Positions 16,792-25,415 of a stretch of 64,000 bases of DNA are shown piece by piece. Positions within the stretch are counted from its first letter, which is position 1. Every line of letters begins with the position of its first letter. A model generated the notes under the pieces. The model had not been told where the DNA came from. It was given only the letters and a program-made list of their open reading frames with translations, and made no database searches. The stretch spans positions 310,001 through 374,000 of the forward strand of contig NZ_JACIHE010000006.1 in the NCBI RefSeq assembly GCF_014198245.1, written 5' to 3'. This DNA is from Bradyrhizobium sp. cir1 (GTDB lineage: Bacteria; Pseudomonadota; Alphaproteobacteria; Rhizobiales; Xanthobacteraceae). The translations under genes were made by a program, and so were the position numbers.

Positions 16792-19701
16792 ATGTCAGGG
16801 ATGCTGGTCGGTGAATTGATCCTCTGGCTGATCGTCGCGATCGTCGTGATCGTCGTCGGCGTCTACATCGTGAACTGGCTCTACCACCGCTCCTCCAAGG
16901 AAACCTCGTTCGTCCGGACCGGTTTCCTCGGCGAGCGCGTAGTGATCAATGGCGGTGCCTTCGTGCTGCCGTTCATTCACGACTACACGCCGGTCAACAT
17001 GAACGTGCTGCCGATGGGCATCGTGCGTTCGCGGCAGGACGCCGTGATCACCCGCGACCGCATGCGCGTCGACATCGAGGCCGACTTCTATGTCCGGGTA
17101 CAGCCGACCCGCGAGGCCGTCTCCATCGCGGCCGCCACGCTCGGCCGCCGCACCATGGAACCGGAGCAACTGCACGCCCTCCTCGCCGGCAAGTTCATCT
17201 CCGCGATCCGCTCGGTCGCCTCCGAAATGACCATGGAAGAAATGCACGAGCGGCGCGGCGACTATGTCGCGCGCGTCAAGACCAATGCCGCGGAAGCCCT
17301 CGCCCAGAACGGCCTCGAGCTGGAATCGGTCGCGATCACCGATCTCGACCAGACCGACCTTGAATTCTTCAACCCGTCGAACCGCTTCGACGCCGAAGGT
17401 CTGACCCAGCTGATGCAGGACATCGAGGCCAAGCGGAAGCTGCGCAACGACATCGAGCAGGATTCGATGATCAAGATCCGCGCCCGCAACCTGGAGGCCG
17501 AGCGTCAGGCACTCGAGATCGAGCGCGAGAGCGAGACCGCGCGCCTGGAGCAGGAACGCGACATCGAGGTGCGCCGCGCCCTGCAGCGCACGGAAGTCGC
17601 CCGCGAGCGGGCACTGCGCGAAACCGAGGCCGAACAGGCGCAGATTTCAGCCCGCGAAGCCATCGAGCGCGCCCGCATCGCCAACGACCAGGCGATCGCG
17701 GAGGCCCGCATCGCCTCCGAGCGCGAGACCCGCCAGAAGGAGATCGAGCGGACCCGAACTATCGAAGAGAAGGAACTGCTGGCCCGCGAGGAGATCGAGA
17801 AAACCCGGATCGCCAACCAGCGCTCGATCGATACGACGCGCATCGCCTCCGAACGCGAGGTTCGCCAGCGCGAAATTGAGCGGACGCGGACCGTCGAGGA
17901 AGCTGAGATTGCCGCCCGCGAAGCCATCGAGAAGGCGCGGATCCAGCAGGACCGCGTCGTCACCGATGCCCGCATCGCCAATGAAGAAGAGACGAGACGC
18001 CGCGAGATCGAGCGCACGCGTGCCGTGGACGAAGCCGAGATCGCCGCGCGCGAGGCCACCGAGAAGGCGCGCATCGCCCAGACGCTGATCGTCAATGTCG
18101 AGCGTATCTCCTCGGACGAGCGCACCCGCGCGCTGGAGATCCAGCAGGTGCGCACCATCCAGGAGGCCGAGATCGAGGCCCAGCGCGCGGTCGAGGCCGC
18201 CCGCATCGCCCGCGAACGGACGCTCGCCGCCGAACGCATCGCCGCCGAGCAGAACACGCGGCAGCTGGAAATCGAGCGCAACCAGGCACTCGACGTCGCC
18301 GGGATCGCCGCGCGCGAGACCACGGAGGCCAGCCGCATCGCCCAGGAGGAGCGCGTGCGCTCGCTGGAGATCGCCCGTAACCGCGCCGTCGAGGAAGCCG
18401 ACATCGCCTCCCGCGAGGCGATCGAAGCGGCCCGCATCGCTCAGGAGAAGGCGGTCGCGGCCGAACGCATCCAGGCCGATCGCGACACCCGTTCGCTCGA
18501 GATCGAGCGGACCGGCATCCTTGAGGCGGCCGAGCTGAAGCGGCGCGACGCCATCGAGCGGCAGCGCATCACAGTCGATCTGGCACTCGAGGCCGAGCGT
18601 ATCAATTCCTCCAAGAAGCGCGAGGTGCTCAACATCGAACAGAAGAAGGCGATCGAGATCGCCGACGAGGACCGCGTCATCGCTCTCTCCACCAAACGCT
18701 CCGAACGCATCGACGCCGACCGCCAGGTCAAGCAGGCTGAGATCGTCGCCCGCAAGGAGGTCGAGACCACGGATGTCTCGCGCGAGCAGGCGCTCGAGGC
18801 GGCCCGCCTCGAGCGACGGCGCGCCATCGAGCAGCTCGAGGTCGCCCGCGTCCAGTCGCTCCAGGAGGCCGAGATCGCCGCACGCGAGGAAGTCGAGCGT
18901 GCCCGCATCGCCTCCGACCGCGGCCTTGACGAGGCCCGCATCGGCCGCGAACGCGAACTGCGCAAGCTCGAGGTTATCAGAGAGAAGGACGTCGAGACGG
19001 TGCTGATGGAGAAGGCGATCGCCATCCATCAGAAGTCGCTGGAAGAGTCGGCCGCGCGCGCCGCCGCCGAGGAAGCCCGGATGCGTGCGACCGAAGCGGC
19101 CGAACGCGTCGTCACCGCCCGCGAGAGCGAAATCGCCAAGCGCCGCAAGACCGTGGAGGTCCTGCTAGCCGAGAAGCAGGCCGAAGAGACCCGCATCGCC
19201 GCGGAGGCCGAGCGCATCCGCGCCACCGTTGAGGCCGAGGCGCAGCGGATGCTCAACGAGGCCGAGAACGTGCTGACCGATCAGGCACGCTACTCGCTGT
19301 TCCGCCGCAAGCTGCTCGACCGCATCGAGGGCATCGTGCGCGAGAGCGTCAAGCCGATGGAGAAGATCGAGGGCATCCGCATCCTCCAGGTCGACGGCCT
19401 CAACGGCAACGGACATGGCGGCGGCAATGGCGGTCGCAGCGCCACCGACGAGGTGATCGACTCCGCCCTGCGCTACCGCGTCCAGGCGCCGCTGATCGAC
19501 TCCATCCTGTCGGACATCGGCGTCGAAGGCGGCAGCCTGGCAAAGATGCCCGGACTGATCCGTGAGGCCCGCGACATGCAGGGCATCAAGGATGCCGCGC
19601 GCAAGGGCAGCGGTGGCGGTGACAAGCCGGCGGCCTCCCCGCAAGCGACCGAAGGCGGCGGCGAGCCGCCGGCCGCGCGCGGTCCGCGGAAGAAGAGCTG
19701 A
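16792..19701 (+). CDS. Flotillin-like SPFH protein with a very long repeat coiled coil
   Basis: A 969-residue membrane protein. TM helix at residues 7-30 (LILWLIVAIVVIVVGVYIV), then an SPFH/band-7 domain at about 40-220 (FVRTGFLGERVVINGG; VDIEADFYVRV). A highly charged helix follows from about 225 to 860, rich in Arg, Glu, Ala and Ile. A Gly/Asn linker (GNGHGGGNGG) and a short C-terminal domain end it. Flotillins are usually about 450-700 residues, so this is long. Within residues 317-613 the helix is built of 44-residue units (four 11-residue hendecads), one unit being 33. Flotillins form oligomeric rings that organise membrane domains. Here it sits inside a transport/catabolic operon, so it may scaffold the importer or the hydroxylase (inference). 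A strong ribosome-binding site (GAGGGAGGGAAAG) precedes ATG. Confidence 0.88.
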   Translation: MSGMLVGELILWLIVAIVVIVVGVYIVNWLYHRSSKETSFVRTGFLGERVVINGGAFVLPFIHDYTPVNMNVLPMGIVRSRQDAVITRDRMRVDIEADFYVRVQPTREAVSIAAATLGRRTMEPEQLHALLAGKFISAIRSVASEMTMEEMHERRGDYVARVKTNAAEALAQNGLELESVAITDLDQTDLEFFNPSNRFDAEGLTQLMQDIEAKRKLRNDIEQDSMIKIRARNLEAERQALEIERESETARLEQERDIEVRRALQRTEVARERALRETEAEQAQISAREAIERARIANDQAIAEARIASERETRQKEIERTRTIEEKELLAREEIEKTRIANQRSIDTTRIASEREVRQREIERTRTVEEAEIAAREAIEKARIQQDRVVTDARIANEEETRRREIERTRAVDEAEIAAREATEKARIAQTLIVNVERISSDERTRALEIQQVRTIQEAEIEAQRAVEAARIARERTLAAERIAAEQNTRQLEIERNQALDVAGIAARETTEASRIAQEERVRSLEIARNRAVEEADIASREAIEAARIAQEKAVAAERIQADRDTRSLEIERTGILEAAELKRRDAIERQRITVDLALEAERINSSKKREVLNIEQKKAIEIADEDRVIALSTKRSERIDADRQVKQAEIVARKEVETTDVSREQALEAARLERRRAIEQLEVARVQSLQEAEIAAREEVERARIASDRGLDEARIGRERELRKLEVIREKDVETVLMEKAIAIHQKSLEESAARAAAEEARMRATEAAERVVTARESEIAKRRKTVEVLLAEKQAEETRIAAEAERIRATVEAEAQRMLNEAENVLTDQARYSLFRRKLLDRIEGIVRESVKPMEKIEGIRILQVDGLNGNGHGGGNGGRSATDEVIDSALRYRVQAPLIDSILSDIGVEGGSLAKMPGLIREARDMQGIKDAARKGSGGGDKPAASPQATEGGGEPPAARGPRKKS
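17740..18630 (+). repeat. In-frame 132-base (44-codon) repeats in the flotillin-like gene
   Basis: Units begin at 17740, 17872, 18004, 18136, 18268, 18367 and 18499. Each starts with codons for EI followed by E, Q or A (EIERTR and variants). Six units are 132 bases and the one at 18268 is 99 bases. Both lengths are multiples of 33 bases, which is 11 codons, so the underlying period is a hendecad. The DNA copies have diverged; the periodicity is clearest in the protein. Confidence 0.85.
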
Positions 19702-19710
19702 GGTCGCGCC

Positions 19711-20148
19711 ATGGCCCGCGTCTACGTCTCCACCGTCGTCAACGCCCGCAACGACCGCGTCTGGGCGCGGGTGCGCGACTTCAACGGCCTGCCGAACTGG
19801 CATCCGGCCATCGCCGAAAGCCGCATCGAGGGCGGTGAGCCCTCCGACAAGATCGGCTGTGTGCGCGATTTCCGCCTGCGCAACGGCGACCGCATCCGCG
19901 AGAAGCTGCTGGGCCTCTCCGACTACGACATGTTCTGCACCTACTCGATCCTGGAATCGCCGATGGGGGTCGAGAACTACGTTGCGACCCTGCGGCTCAC
20001 GCCCGTCACCGACGGCGACCAGACGTTCATGGAATGGACTGCCGAATTCGACTGCGCGCCGGAGCGCGAGACGGAGCTCGTCAACAATATCGGCGGCGGC
20101 GTGTTTCAGGGCGGCTTCGACGCCCTGAAGCGCGTGTTCGGAGGCTAG
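19711..20148 (+). CDS. SRPBCC-family protein (CoxG/polyketide-cyclase-like), copy 1
   Basis: A 145-residue START/Bet v1-like protein, a single hydrophobic-pocket domain. It opens with the strand RVYVSTVVNARNDRVWARVR and has the segment NWHPAIAESRIEGG. The stretch VTDGDQTFMEWTAEF precedes the long C-terminal helix. Its length fits stand-alone SRPBCC proteins. In carbon-monoxide-dehydrogenase-type clusters a related SRPBCC protein, CoxG, recruits the hydroxylase to the membrane. This gene lies just before such a hydroxylase, so a similar role is plausible. It is followed by a paralogue after two bases. Confidence 0.85.
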   Translation: MARVYVSTVVNARNDRVWARVRDFNGLPNWHPAIAESRIEGGEPSDKIGCVRDFRLRNGDRIREKLLGLSDYDMFCTYSILESPMGVENYVATLRLTPVTDGDQTFMEWTAEFDCAPERETELVNNIGGGVFQGGFDALKRVFGG

Positions 20149-20150
20149 CC

Positions 20151-20594
20151 GTGCCGCATGTGGTCAAGAGCACGATCCTGAACGCGCCGACCGAGGCGGT
20201 GTGGAGCGTGCTGCGCGATTTCAACGGGCACGATCGCTGGCATCCGGCGGTCGCAACCTCCTCGATCGAACGCGCGCAGTCCGCCGACAAGATCGGCTGC
20301 GTCAGGCGGTTCAAGCTGAAGGATGGCTCCGAGCTGCGCGAGCAATTGCTGGCGCTATCCGACCTCGAGCAGACCTTCAGCTATTGCCTGCTGGATACGC
20401 CAATCCCGATGTTCAACTACGTCGCCCATGTCCGCCTGCTGCCCGTGACCGACGGCGACCGCACCTTCTGGCACTGGGAGTCGCGCTTCACGACAAGATT
20501 GGAGGACCGCGACCGCATCACCCACATGGTCGCCGAAGACATTTATCAGGCCGGGTTCGAAGCGATCCGCCGACACCTGAAGGAGGCCACATAG
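20151..20594 (+). CDS. SRPBCC-family protein, copy 2
   Basis: A 147-residue paralogue of the preceding gene, with shared stretches HPAVA, DKIGCVR and LPVTDGD at matching positions. It therefore arose by tandem duplication. A GTG start at 20151, two bases after the previous stop, gives the same N-terminus as copy 1 (VVKSTILNAPTEAVWSVLRDF). The open frame extends upstream inside copy 1, but that part is only overlap. Its stop is followed one base later by the FAD-subunit gene. The two copies could form a heterodimer or bind different ligands. Confidence 0.83.
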   Translation: MPHVVKSTILNAPTEAVWSVLRDFNGHDRWHPAVATSSIERAQSADKIGCVRRFKLKDGSELREQLLALSDLEQTFSYCLLDTPIPMFNYVAHVRLLPVTDGDRTFWHWESRFTTRLEDRDRITHMVAEDIYQAGFEAIRRHLKEAT

Positions 20595-20595
20595 C

Positions 20596-21414
20596 ATGGC
20601 CGTGACAGTGAAGACCTTTATGAGCGCAAACGAGGCAGCCGGAGCGCTGTCCTCGGACCGCAGCGCCCGCTATCTCGGCGGCGGCACGCTGGTGATGCGG
20701 GCCTTGAACGAGGGCGACGTCTCGATCTCGACGATCGTTCGCGCCAGCGATCAGGCGCTGGCCCGGATCGATGCTTCCGGCCCGCGCGTGACGCTGGGCG
20801 CCGGAGTCACCTTCGCGCGCGTGCTCGCCGAGCGGGACCTCGCCTTCCTCCACGCCCCCGCCCGCTCGATCGGCGGCCCCGCCGTGCGCAACATGGGGAC
20901 CATCGGCGGCAATCTGTTTGCGCCAAGTCCTTACGGCGATTTCACCGTGGCGCTGCTGGCACTCGACGCCACGGTCGCGGTGCAGGGCGGCTTCGGCGCA
21001 CGCGACATCCCGATCGAGGAGTTTCTGCAGGCGCGCGACCGGCAGGCCGGCACACTGGTGCTGTCGGTGTCCTGCACCCGGCCGGCGAGCGCGGAGGCCT
21101 TCCGCTATCGCAAGATCGCCCGCATCAAGCCCAAGGGCGGCGCGGTGATCACGCTGGCCGCGCATCTGCCGATCAGTGGTGGCCGGATCGCGGGCGCCCG
21201 CATCGCGCTGGGCTCGATGGCGCCGACACAGATTCGCGCCCGCGCCGCCGAACGCGCGCTGGAGGGGCGCTCGCTGGATGCCGCGACCATCGCGGCTGCA
21301 GCATCGGCGGCGACTGAAGGAACATCGCCGTCCGACAATGCGCTCGGCAGCGCCTGGTATCGCCGCGAGATCGTCGGGGTGCATCTGCGACGCCTGCTGT
21401 CGGGACAGGAATAG
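20596..21414 (+). CDS. Molybdenum hydroxylase FAD-binding (medium) subunit, CoxM-like
   Basis: A 272-residue FAD-binding subunit of the xanthine dehydrogenase/CO dehydrogenase family (usual length about 270-290). FAD-binding segments are seen: RYLGGGTLVMRALNEG near the N-terminus and GPAVRNMGTIGGNLF around residue 95. The C-terminal CO-dehydrogenase flavoprotein domain ends WYRREIVGVHLRRLL. It passes electrons from the 2Fe-2S subunit, encoded 6 bases downstream, to an acceptor. The gene order M-S-L-D-E matches CO-dehydrogenase-type operons. Confidence 0.92.
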   Translation: MAVTVKTFMSANEAAGALSSDRSARYLGGGTLVMRALNEGDVSISTIVRASDQALARIDASGPRVTLGAGVTFARVLAERDLAFLHAPARSIGGPAVRNMGTIGGNLFAPSPYGDFTVALLALDATVAVQGGFGARDIPIEEFLQARDRQAGTLVLSVSCTRPASAEAFRYRKIARIKPKGGAVITLAAHLPISGGRIAGARIALGSMAPTQIRARAAERALEGRSLDAATIAAAASAATEGTSPSDNALGSAWYRREIVGVHLRRLLSGQE

Positions 21415-21420
21415 ACCGCC

Positions 21421-21897
21421 ATGTCGAAGATCCCCCTGCAATTTCGTCACAACGGCCGCGACGTCGCAATCTTCGTCGACGGCGGCACCAATCTGCTGGT
21501 GGCGCTGCGCGAGCTGATCGGCGACATGACGCCCAAATTCGGCTGCGGCCAGGGTGGCTGCGGCACCTGCAGCGTCCTGATCGACGGCGAGTTGCACCTC
21601 TCCTGCCTGACACTCGCCGAGACGGTCGCGGGCCGCTCGGTCGAGACCTTGGATGGCATGAAGCAGGGCCCCAACCTGCATCCGCTCCAGCGTGCTTTTG
21701 CCGACAATTTCGCCGCCCAGTGCGGCTATTGCACGCCGGGCATGCTGATGGCTGCCAAGGCCCTGCTCGACCGCAATCCCTCGCCGAGCCGCGACGAGGT
21801 CATCGAGGCGATCTCCGGCAACATCTGCCGCTGCACCGGCTACGAGCCGATCATCAATGCCATCCTCGCCGCCGCAGGCGGCCGGGTCAGCGCGTAA
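21421..21897 (+). CDS. Molybdenum hydroxylase 2Fe-2S (small) subunit, CoxS-like
   Basis: A 158-residue iron-sulphur subunit. The N-terminal plant-type ferredoxin cluster has cysteines in FGCGQGGCGTCSVL and a further cysteine in HLSCLT. The C-terminal helical cluster has CGYCTPGM and ICRCTGYEPI. All eight expected cysteines are present. It carries electrons from the molybdenum centre to FAD. Its start has an AGGAA site inside the end of the FAD-subunit gene, and the large-subunit gene starts 10 bases after its stop. Confidence 0.94.
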   Translation: MSKIPLQFRHNGRDVAIFVDGGTNLLVALRELIGDMTPKFGCGQGGCGTCSVLIDGELHLSCLTLAETVAGRSVETLDGMKQGPNLHPLQRAFADNFAAQCGYCTPGMLMAAKALLDRNPSPSRDEVIEAISGNICRCTGYEPIINAILAAAGGRVSA

Positions 21898-21907
21898 GGG
21901 AACGACC

Positions 21908-23500
21908 ATGCTGGAACTGCGCAAGGACATTTTTGCCGACGAGCGCGACGATAATCTGAAGGAGATCGGCAAGGGCACCCAGCGCCAGGACATGCTCGGC
22001 CATGTCACGGGCACATCCAGCTATTTCAACGACCACAAGCTGCAGGGCATGCTGCACCTGAAGGTCGTGCGCTCAACGCAAGCGCATGCAAGGCTCCGCC
22101 GCATCGATACCACCGAGGCCGAGCGCTCTGCGGGCGTCCGTCGCATCATCCGAGGCGCTGACGTGCCGCGCAATCTCAATACGCTGCTGAGCCTCATCAA
22201 CTTCGGCAAGGACGACGAGCCCTCGCTTGCCGTCGACAAGGTGCGCTACAAGGGCGAGCCGATCCTGGCCGTCGTCGCCGACAGCGAGCGCGAGGCCTTC
22301 GAGGCGATCGCAAAAGTGAGGATCGACTACGAGCCGCTGCCGACCGTATTCGACGTCGAGGACGCACTAAAGCCCGGCGCGCCCGTGGTCAACGAGACCT
22401 ATCCGAAGAACACGTTCACCTATCACGACGTCTACGATCACCAGCGCCTGCGCTTTGGCGATGCCGATGCGGCGCTCGCAACCGCCGACCACGTGCTCGA
22501 GCAGCGCTACCAGATGTCGCCGATCGAGCACGCGCCGACCGAGACCAACGGCGCGATCGCAGCCCCCGACACCAACGGCCGCTACGTCGTCTACACCTCG
22601 ACCCAGGCGTTGTTCTTCTCGGTCGACACCTGCGCCAAGATCCTGGACGTGCCCTCCAACACCTTCCATTTCATCGGCGGCACCGTCGGCGGCGGCTTCG
22701 GCGGAAAGGTCGACACCTTGACCGAGCCGCTCGCGATCCTCGGCGCGATGCTGACCGGGCGTCCCGTGCGCTACGTGTTCGGCCGCGAGGAGGAGATGCA
22801 ATACGGCCCGCCGCGCGGCGCCGAACGCATCTACATCAAGGACGGCGTGATGCGCGACGGCCGCATCGTCGCCCGCAAGATCCGCGCCTATTTCGACAGC
22901 GGCGCCTATACGCGGCTGTCGAGCTATGCCGCGGTCAAATGCGCCGCGCACCTGCCGGGGCCCTACACCATCCCAAACGTCTACGGCGACGTCTACTGCG
23001 TCTTCACCAACCGGACGCCTGCGACCGCCATGCGTGGCTTCGGCGTGACCGCGATGGACTTTGCCATCGAGTGCCAGATGGACAAGCTCGCCAACCTCGT
23101 CGCCATGGATCCGATGGAGTTCCGCATCCTCAACGCCTATCGCGACGGCGACATGAAGGCGCACCGGCGCGAGGCCAAGAACACCGCGCTGATCGAATGC
23201 GTCCAGGTCGCGGCCGAGAAAGCCAAATGGCCGCTCCGCGAGGAGTTCAAGCGTGCCTCCTCGCGCAAGGACGGGGGCGGCAGCCGCGCCGTGATCCCGC
23301 CGACGCCGACGGAGTCGCGCGCGCGTCCCGCCGCGCCTGCACAGCAGCGCACGAGCTATGACCGCGCGCCAATGACGACGACGCGGGAGCCGCCGCGCGA
23401 TCCGCCCCCGCCGGCACCGCCGCCTCCGCCGCCCCACCCGGCCGCTCCGTCACACGGGGCGACCCGCTTCTCGTCCGTGTTCGGAACAAGGAGGCGCTAG
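21908..23500 (+). CDS. Molybdenum hydroxylase large subunit, N-terminal half
   Basis: A 530-residue protein covering the first half of a CoxL/XdhB-type molybdopterin subunit, which is normally about 750-800 residues. It has the first a/b hammerhead domain (GTSSYFNDHKLQGMLHLKVV), the glycine-rich cofactor loop GGTVGGGFGGK near residue 260, and TAMRGFG near residue 375. There is no CO-dehydrogenase AYxCSFR motif, so it is not a form I CO dehydrogenase. After about residue 450 it leaves the family fold and ends in a Pro/Arg-rich tail (DPPPPAPPPPPP, then FSSVFGTRRR). The TAG stop is followed directly by the ATG of the second half. Both halves are well formed, so this looks like a working two-chain subunit rather than a recent break. 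Confidence 0.88.
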   Translation: MLELRKDIFADERDDNLKEIGKGTQRQDMLGHVTGTSSYFNDHKLQGMLHLKVVRSTQAHARLRRIDTTEAERSAGVRRIIRGADVPRNLNTLLSLINFGKDDEPSLAVDKVRYKGEPILAVVADSEREAFEAIAKVRIDYEPLPTVFDVEDALKPGAPVVNETYPKNTFTYHDVYDHQRLRFGDADAALATADHVLEQRYQMSPIEHAPTETNGAIAAPDTNGRYVVYTSTQALFFSVDTCAKILDVPSNTFHFIGGTVGGGFGGKVDTLTEPLAILGAMLTGRPVRYVFGREEEMQYGPPRGAERIYIKDGVMRDGRIVARKIRAYFDSGAYTRLSSYAAVKCAAHLPGPYTIPNVYGDVYCVFTNRTPATAMRGFGVTAMDFAIECQMDKLANLVAMDPMEFRILNAYRDGDMKAHRREAKNTALIECVQVAAEKAKWPLREEFKRASSRKDGGGSRAVIPPTPTESRARPAAPAQQRTSYDRAPMTTTREPPRDPPPPAPPPPPPHPAAPSHGATRFSSVFGTRRR

Positions 23501-24523
23501 ATGACCAGACATCGCGGACGCGGCATGGCGTCGATCAACTATCCCATCGGCATGAATCTCGGCGGCGATCCGAGCCAGGCGCTGGTGCACTCCAATCCCA
23601 GCGGAAAGTTCACCGTGGCGCTGTCGTCGATCGACCTCGGCCAGGGCATGAAATCGGTGACGCGGCAGATCTGCGCCGAGACGCTGGGCGTGCCGGTCGA
23701 GGACGTCTATGTCGACACGGCGGATTCCGATACCGGTCCGCACTGCATGGGCTCGTTCGCCTCCCGCGGCACCCATCGCGTCGGCAACGCCGTGATGGCC
23801 GCCGCCCGCGAGGCCCGTGGCGTGATGATGGAGGCGGCCGCCGAGGAGCTCGAGGTCAACGCCGCCGATCTCGAAACCGACGGCCGCGGCAACATCCACG
23901 TCAAGGGCGCGCCGCACCGCTCGATCTCGACCAAGGATGTCGCGATCGCTGCGCAATTCAAGCAGGGCAAGACCATCTCGGGCCGCGGCATCTTCCTCGT
24001 GCCGCTGTCGGACGTCGACCCCGAAACCGGCGAGATGTCGCCGGCGACCTGCTATGCCCATGCCTGCCTCGTCGCCGAAGTCGAGGTCGACGACGAGACC
24101 GGCGAGGTCGCAATGGTCCGCATGGACTCTGCCTATGAGCTCGGCCGCGCGCTCAACCCGCGCCTGGTCGAGCAGCAGCTCGTCGGCGGCGCCTGGATGG
24201 GCGTTAGCCACGCGCTCTACGAGACGCCCGAGCCTTATTACCCAGACCCGGCTCATGGGCCCCGCGACTTCGTCGAATATCTGATGCCCGGCCCCGGCGA
24301 CATCTGCCCGCATGACATCGCGGTGCTGGAACGCCCTGCCCCTGATGGTCCGTTCGGGGCCAAGGGTCCCGGCGAGATGTGCGCCAATCCGGTGTTGCCG
24401 GCCGTTGCCAACGCCATCTTTAATGCCGTCGGCGTGCGCATCGACGATCTGCCGATCACGCCGGAAAAGGTGCTGCGCGCGATCAAAGCCCAAGGCGGCG
24501 CGCGGCCGCAGGCACGGCGCTGA
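23501..24523 (+). CDS. Molybdenum hydroxylase large subunit, C-terminal half
   Basis: A 340-residue protein carrying the second half of the molybdopterin subunit. It opens MTRHRGRGMASINYPIGMNL, where a one-chain homologue would continue. Cofactor segments follow (IDLGQGMKSVTRQI; GSFASRGTHRVGNA). The active-site glutamate is present in the family motif GPFGAKGPGEM near residue 290. Its ATG touches the stop of the first half with no spacer, so translation is probably coupled. Together with the first half, FAD and 2Fe-2S proteins it should hydroxylate a small organic substrate with water as oxygen source. The substrate is unknown; N-heterocycles and aldehydes are common in this family. Confidence 0.9.
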   Translation: MTRHRGRGMASINYPIGMNLGGDPSQALVHSNPSGKFTVALSSIDLGQGMKSVTRQICAETLGVPVEDVYVDTADSDTGPHCMGSFASRGTHRVGNAVMAAAREARGVMMEAAAEELEVNAADLETDGRGNIHVKGAPHRSISTKDVAIAAQFKQGKTISGRGIFLVPLSDVDPETGEMSPATCYAHACLVAEVEVDDETGEVAMVRMDSAYELGRALNPRLVEQQLVGGAWMGVSHALYETPEPYYPDPAHGPRDFVEYLMPGPGDICPHDIAVLERPAPDGPFGAKGPGEMCANPVLPAVANAIFNAVGVRIDDLPITPEKVLRAIKAQGGARPQARR

Positions 24524-24533
24524 GGGAAATGCC

Positions 24534-25415
24534 GTGGCGGTTCGGAGCAACATCGTCGGCATTGATAGTCCGGAGGCGCTGGAGAAGGCCCTGCGAGCGG
24601 CCTATTACCTCGCTGACGAGAGCCTTGCGACTGCGGCCTATCTCGGGCTCGCGCTTGGCAAGCCGCTGCTGCTGGAGGGCGCGCCCGGCGTCGGCAAGAC
24701 GGAAGCCGCAAAAGCCATTGCCGCCGTGCTCGGCCGCCGTCTCATCCGCCTGCAATGCTATGAGGGCATCGACTCCTCCGCTGCGCTCTATGAGTGGAAC
24801 TATCCGCGCCAGATGCTCGCGATCCGCCAGGCCGGCGACGACAGCATCGACATCTATGGCGAGACCTTTTTGATCGAGCGGCCGATGCTGGCGGCGCTGC
24901 GCGCGCCTGATTCAACCGTGCTGCTGATCGACGAGATCGACCGTGCCGACCAGGAGTTCGAGGCGTTCCTGCTCGAATTCCTGTCCGATTTCCAGATCTC
25001 CATTCCCGAACGCGGCACGGTGCGCGCGGCCGAGCGGCCGGTCGTCGTGCTCACCTCGAACCGGACACGCGATCTGCACGAGGCCCTGCGCCGCCGCTGC
25101 GTCTATCACTGGATCGACTATCCCACCGCCGAGCGTGAGGCGCGGATCATCATGATGCGCGCTTCCAGCGTCGCCGAAGCCACGGCCCGCGCCGTCGTCG
25201 CTGCCGTCGAGAAATTGCGGCGCGAGCCGCTGAGCAAGGCGCCCGGCATCGCCGAGGCCGTCGATTGGGCCGAGGCCGCGACGCTCCTCAACAAGGGGGG
25301 CGCGCGCTGGCCTGACGCCTTCAAGCGGTCGATCGGCGTGGCGCTGAAGGACGAGGAGGACCTGCACTTCATCGCACCCCGGCTCGATGCCATGCTCGCG
25401 GAGGCGACCGCATGA
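24534..25415 (+). CDS. MoxR-type AAA+ ATPase (CoxD-like maturation factor)
   Basis: A 293-residue AAA+ ATPase. Walker A is GAPGVGKTEAAKAIA, Walker B is VLLIDEIDRAD, and a sensor region is VVVLTSNRTRDLHEALRRRC. The GTG at 24534 is preferred (GAGGGAAA 5 bases upstream); the longer frame lies inside the previous gene. Its stop overlaps the next start in ATGA. In CO-dehydrogenase-type clusters CoxD of this family, with CoxE, helps insert or modify the metal centre after the apoenzyme is folded. The same pair next to this hydroxylase suggests the same job. Confidence 0.9.
   Translation: MAVRSNIVGIDSPEALEKALRAAYYLADESLATAAYLGLALGKPLLLEGAPGVGKTEAAKAIAAVLGRRLIRLQCYEGIDSSAALYEWNYPRQMLAIRQAGDDSIDIYGETFLIERPMLAALRAPDSTVLLIDEIDRADQEFEAFLLEFLSDFQISIPERGTVRAAERPVVVLTSNRTRDLHEALRRRCVYHWIDYPTAEREARIIMMRASSVAEATARAVVAAVEKLRREPLSKAPGIAEAVDWAEAATLLNKGGARWPDAFKRSIGVALKDEEDLHFIAPRLDAMLAEATA

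Noticed and set aside
17740..18630. Direct repeats that might suggest a CRISPR array or DNA-level tandem repeat
   Set aside because: The period is in frame, the copies are diverged at the DNA level and there are no unique spacers. The regularity comes from an 11-residue protein period.
17505..19029. Long minus-strand frames opposite the flotillin repeats
   Set aside because: They mirror the repetitive coding sequence (serine- or leucine/aspartate-rich) and have no start signals or domains.
21908..23500. Calling the hydroxylase a CO dehydrogenase because of the cox-like gene order
   Set aside because: The form I active-site motif AYxCSFR is missing; the corresponding region reads TAMRGFG.
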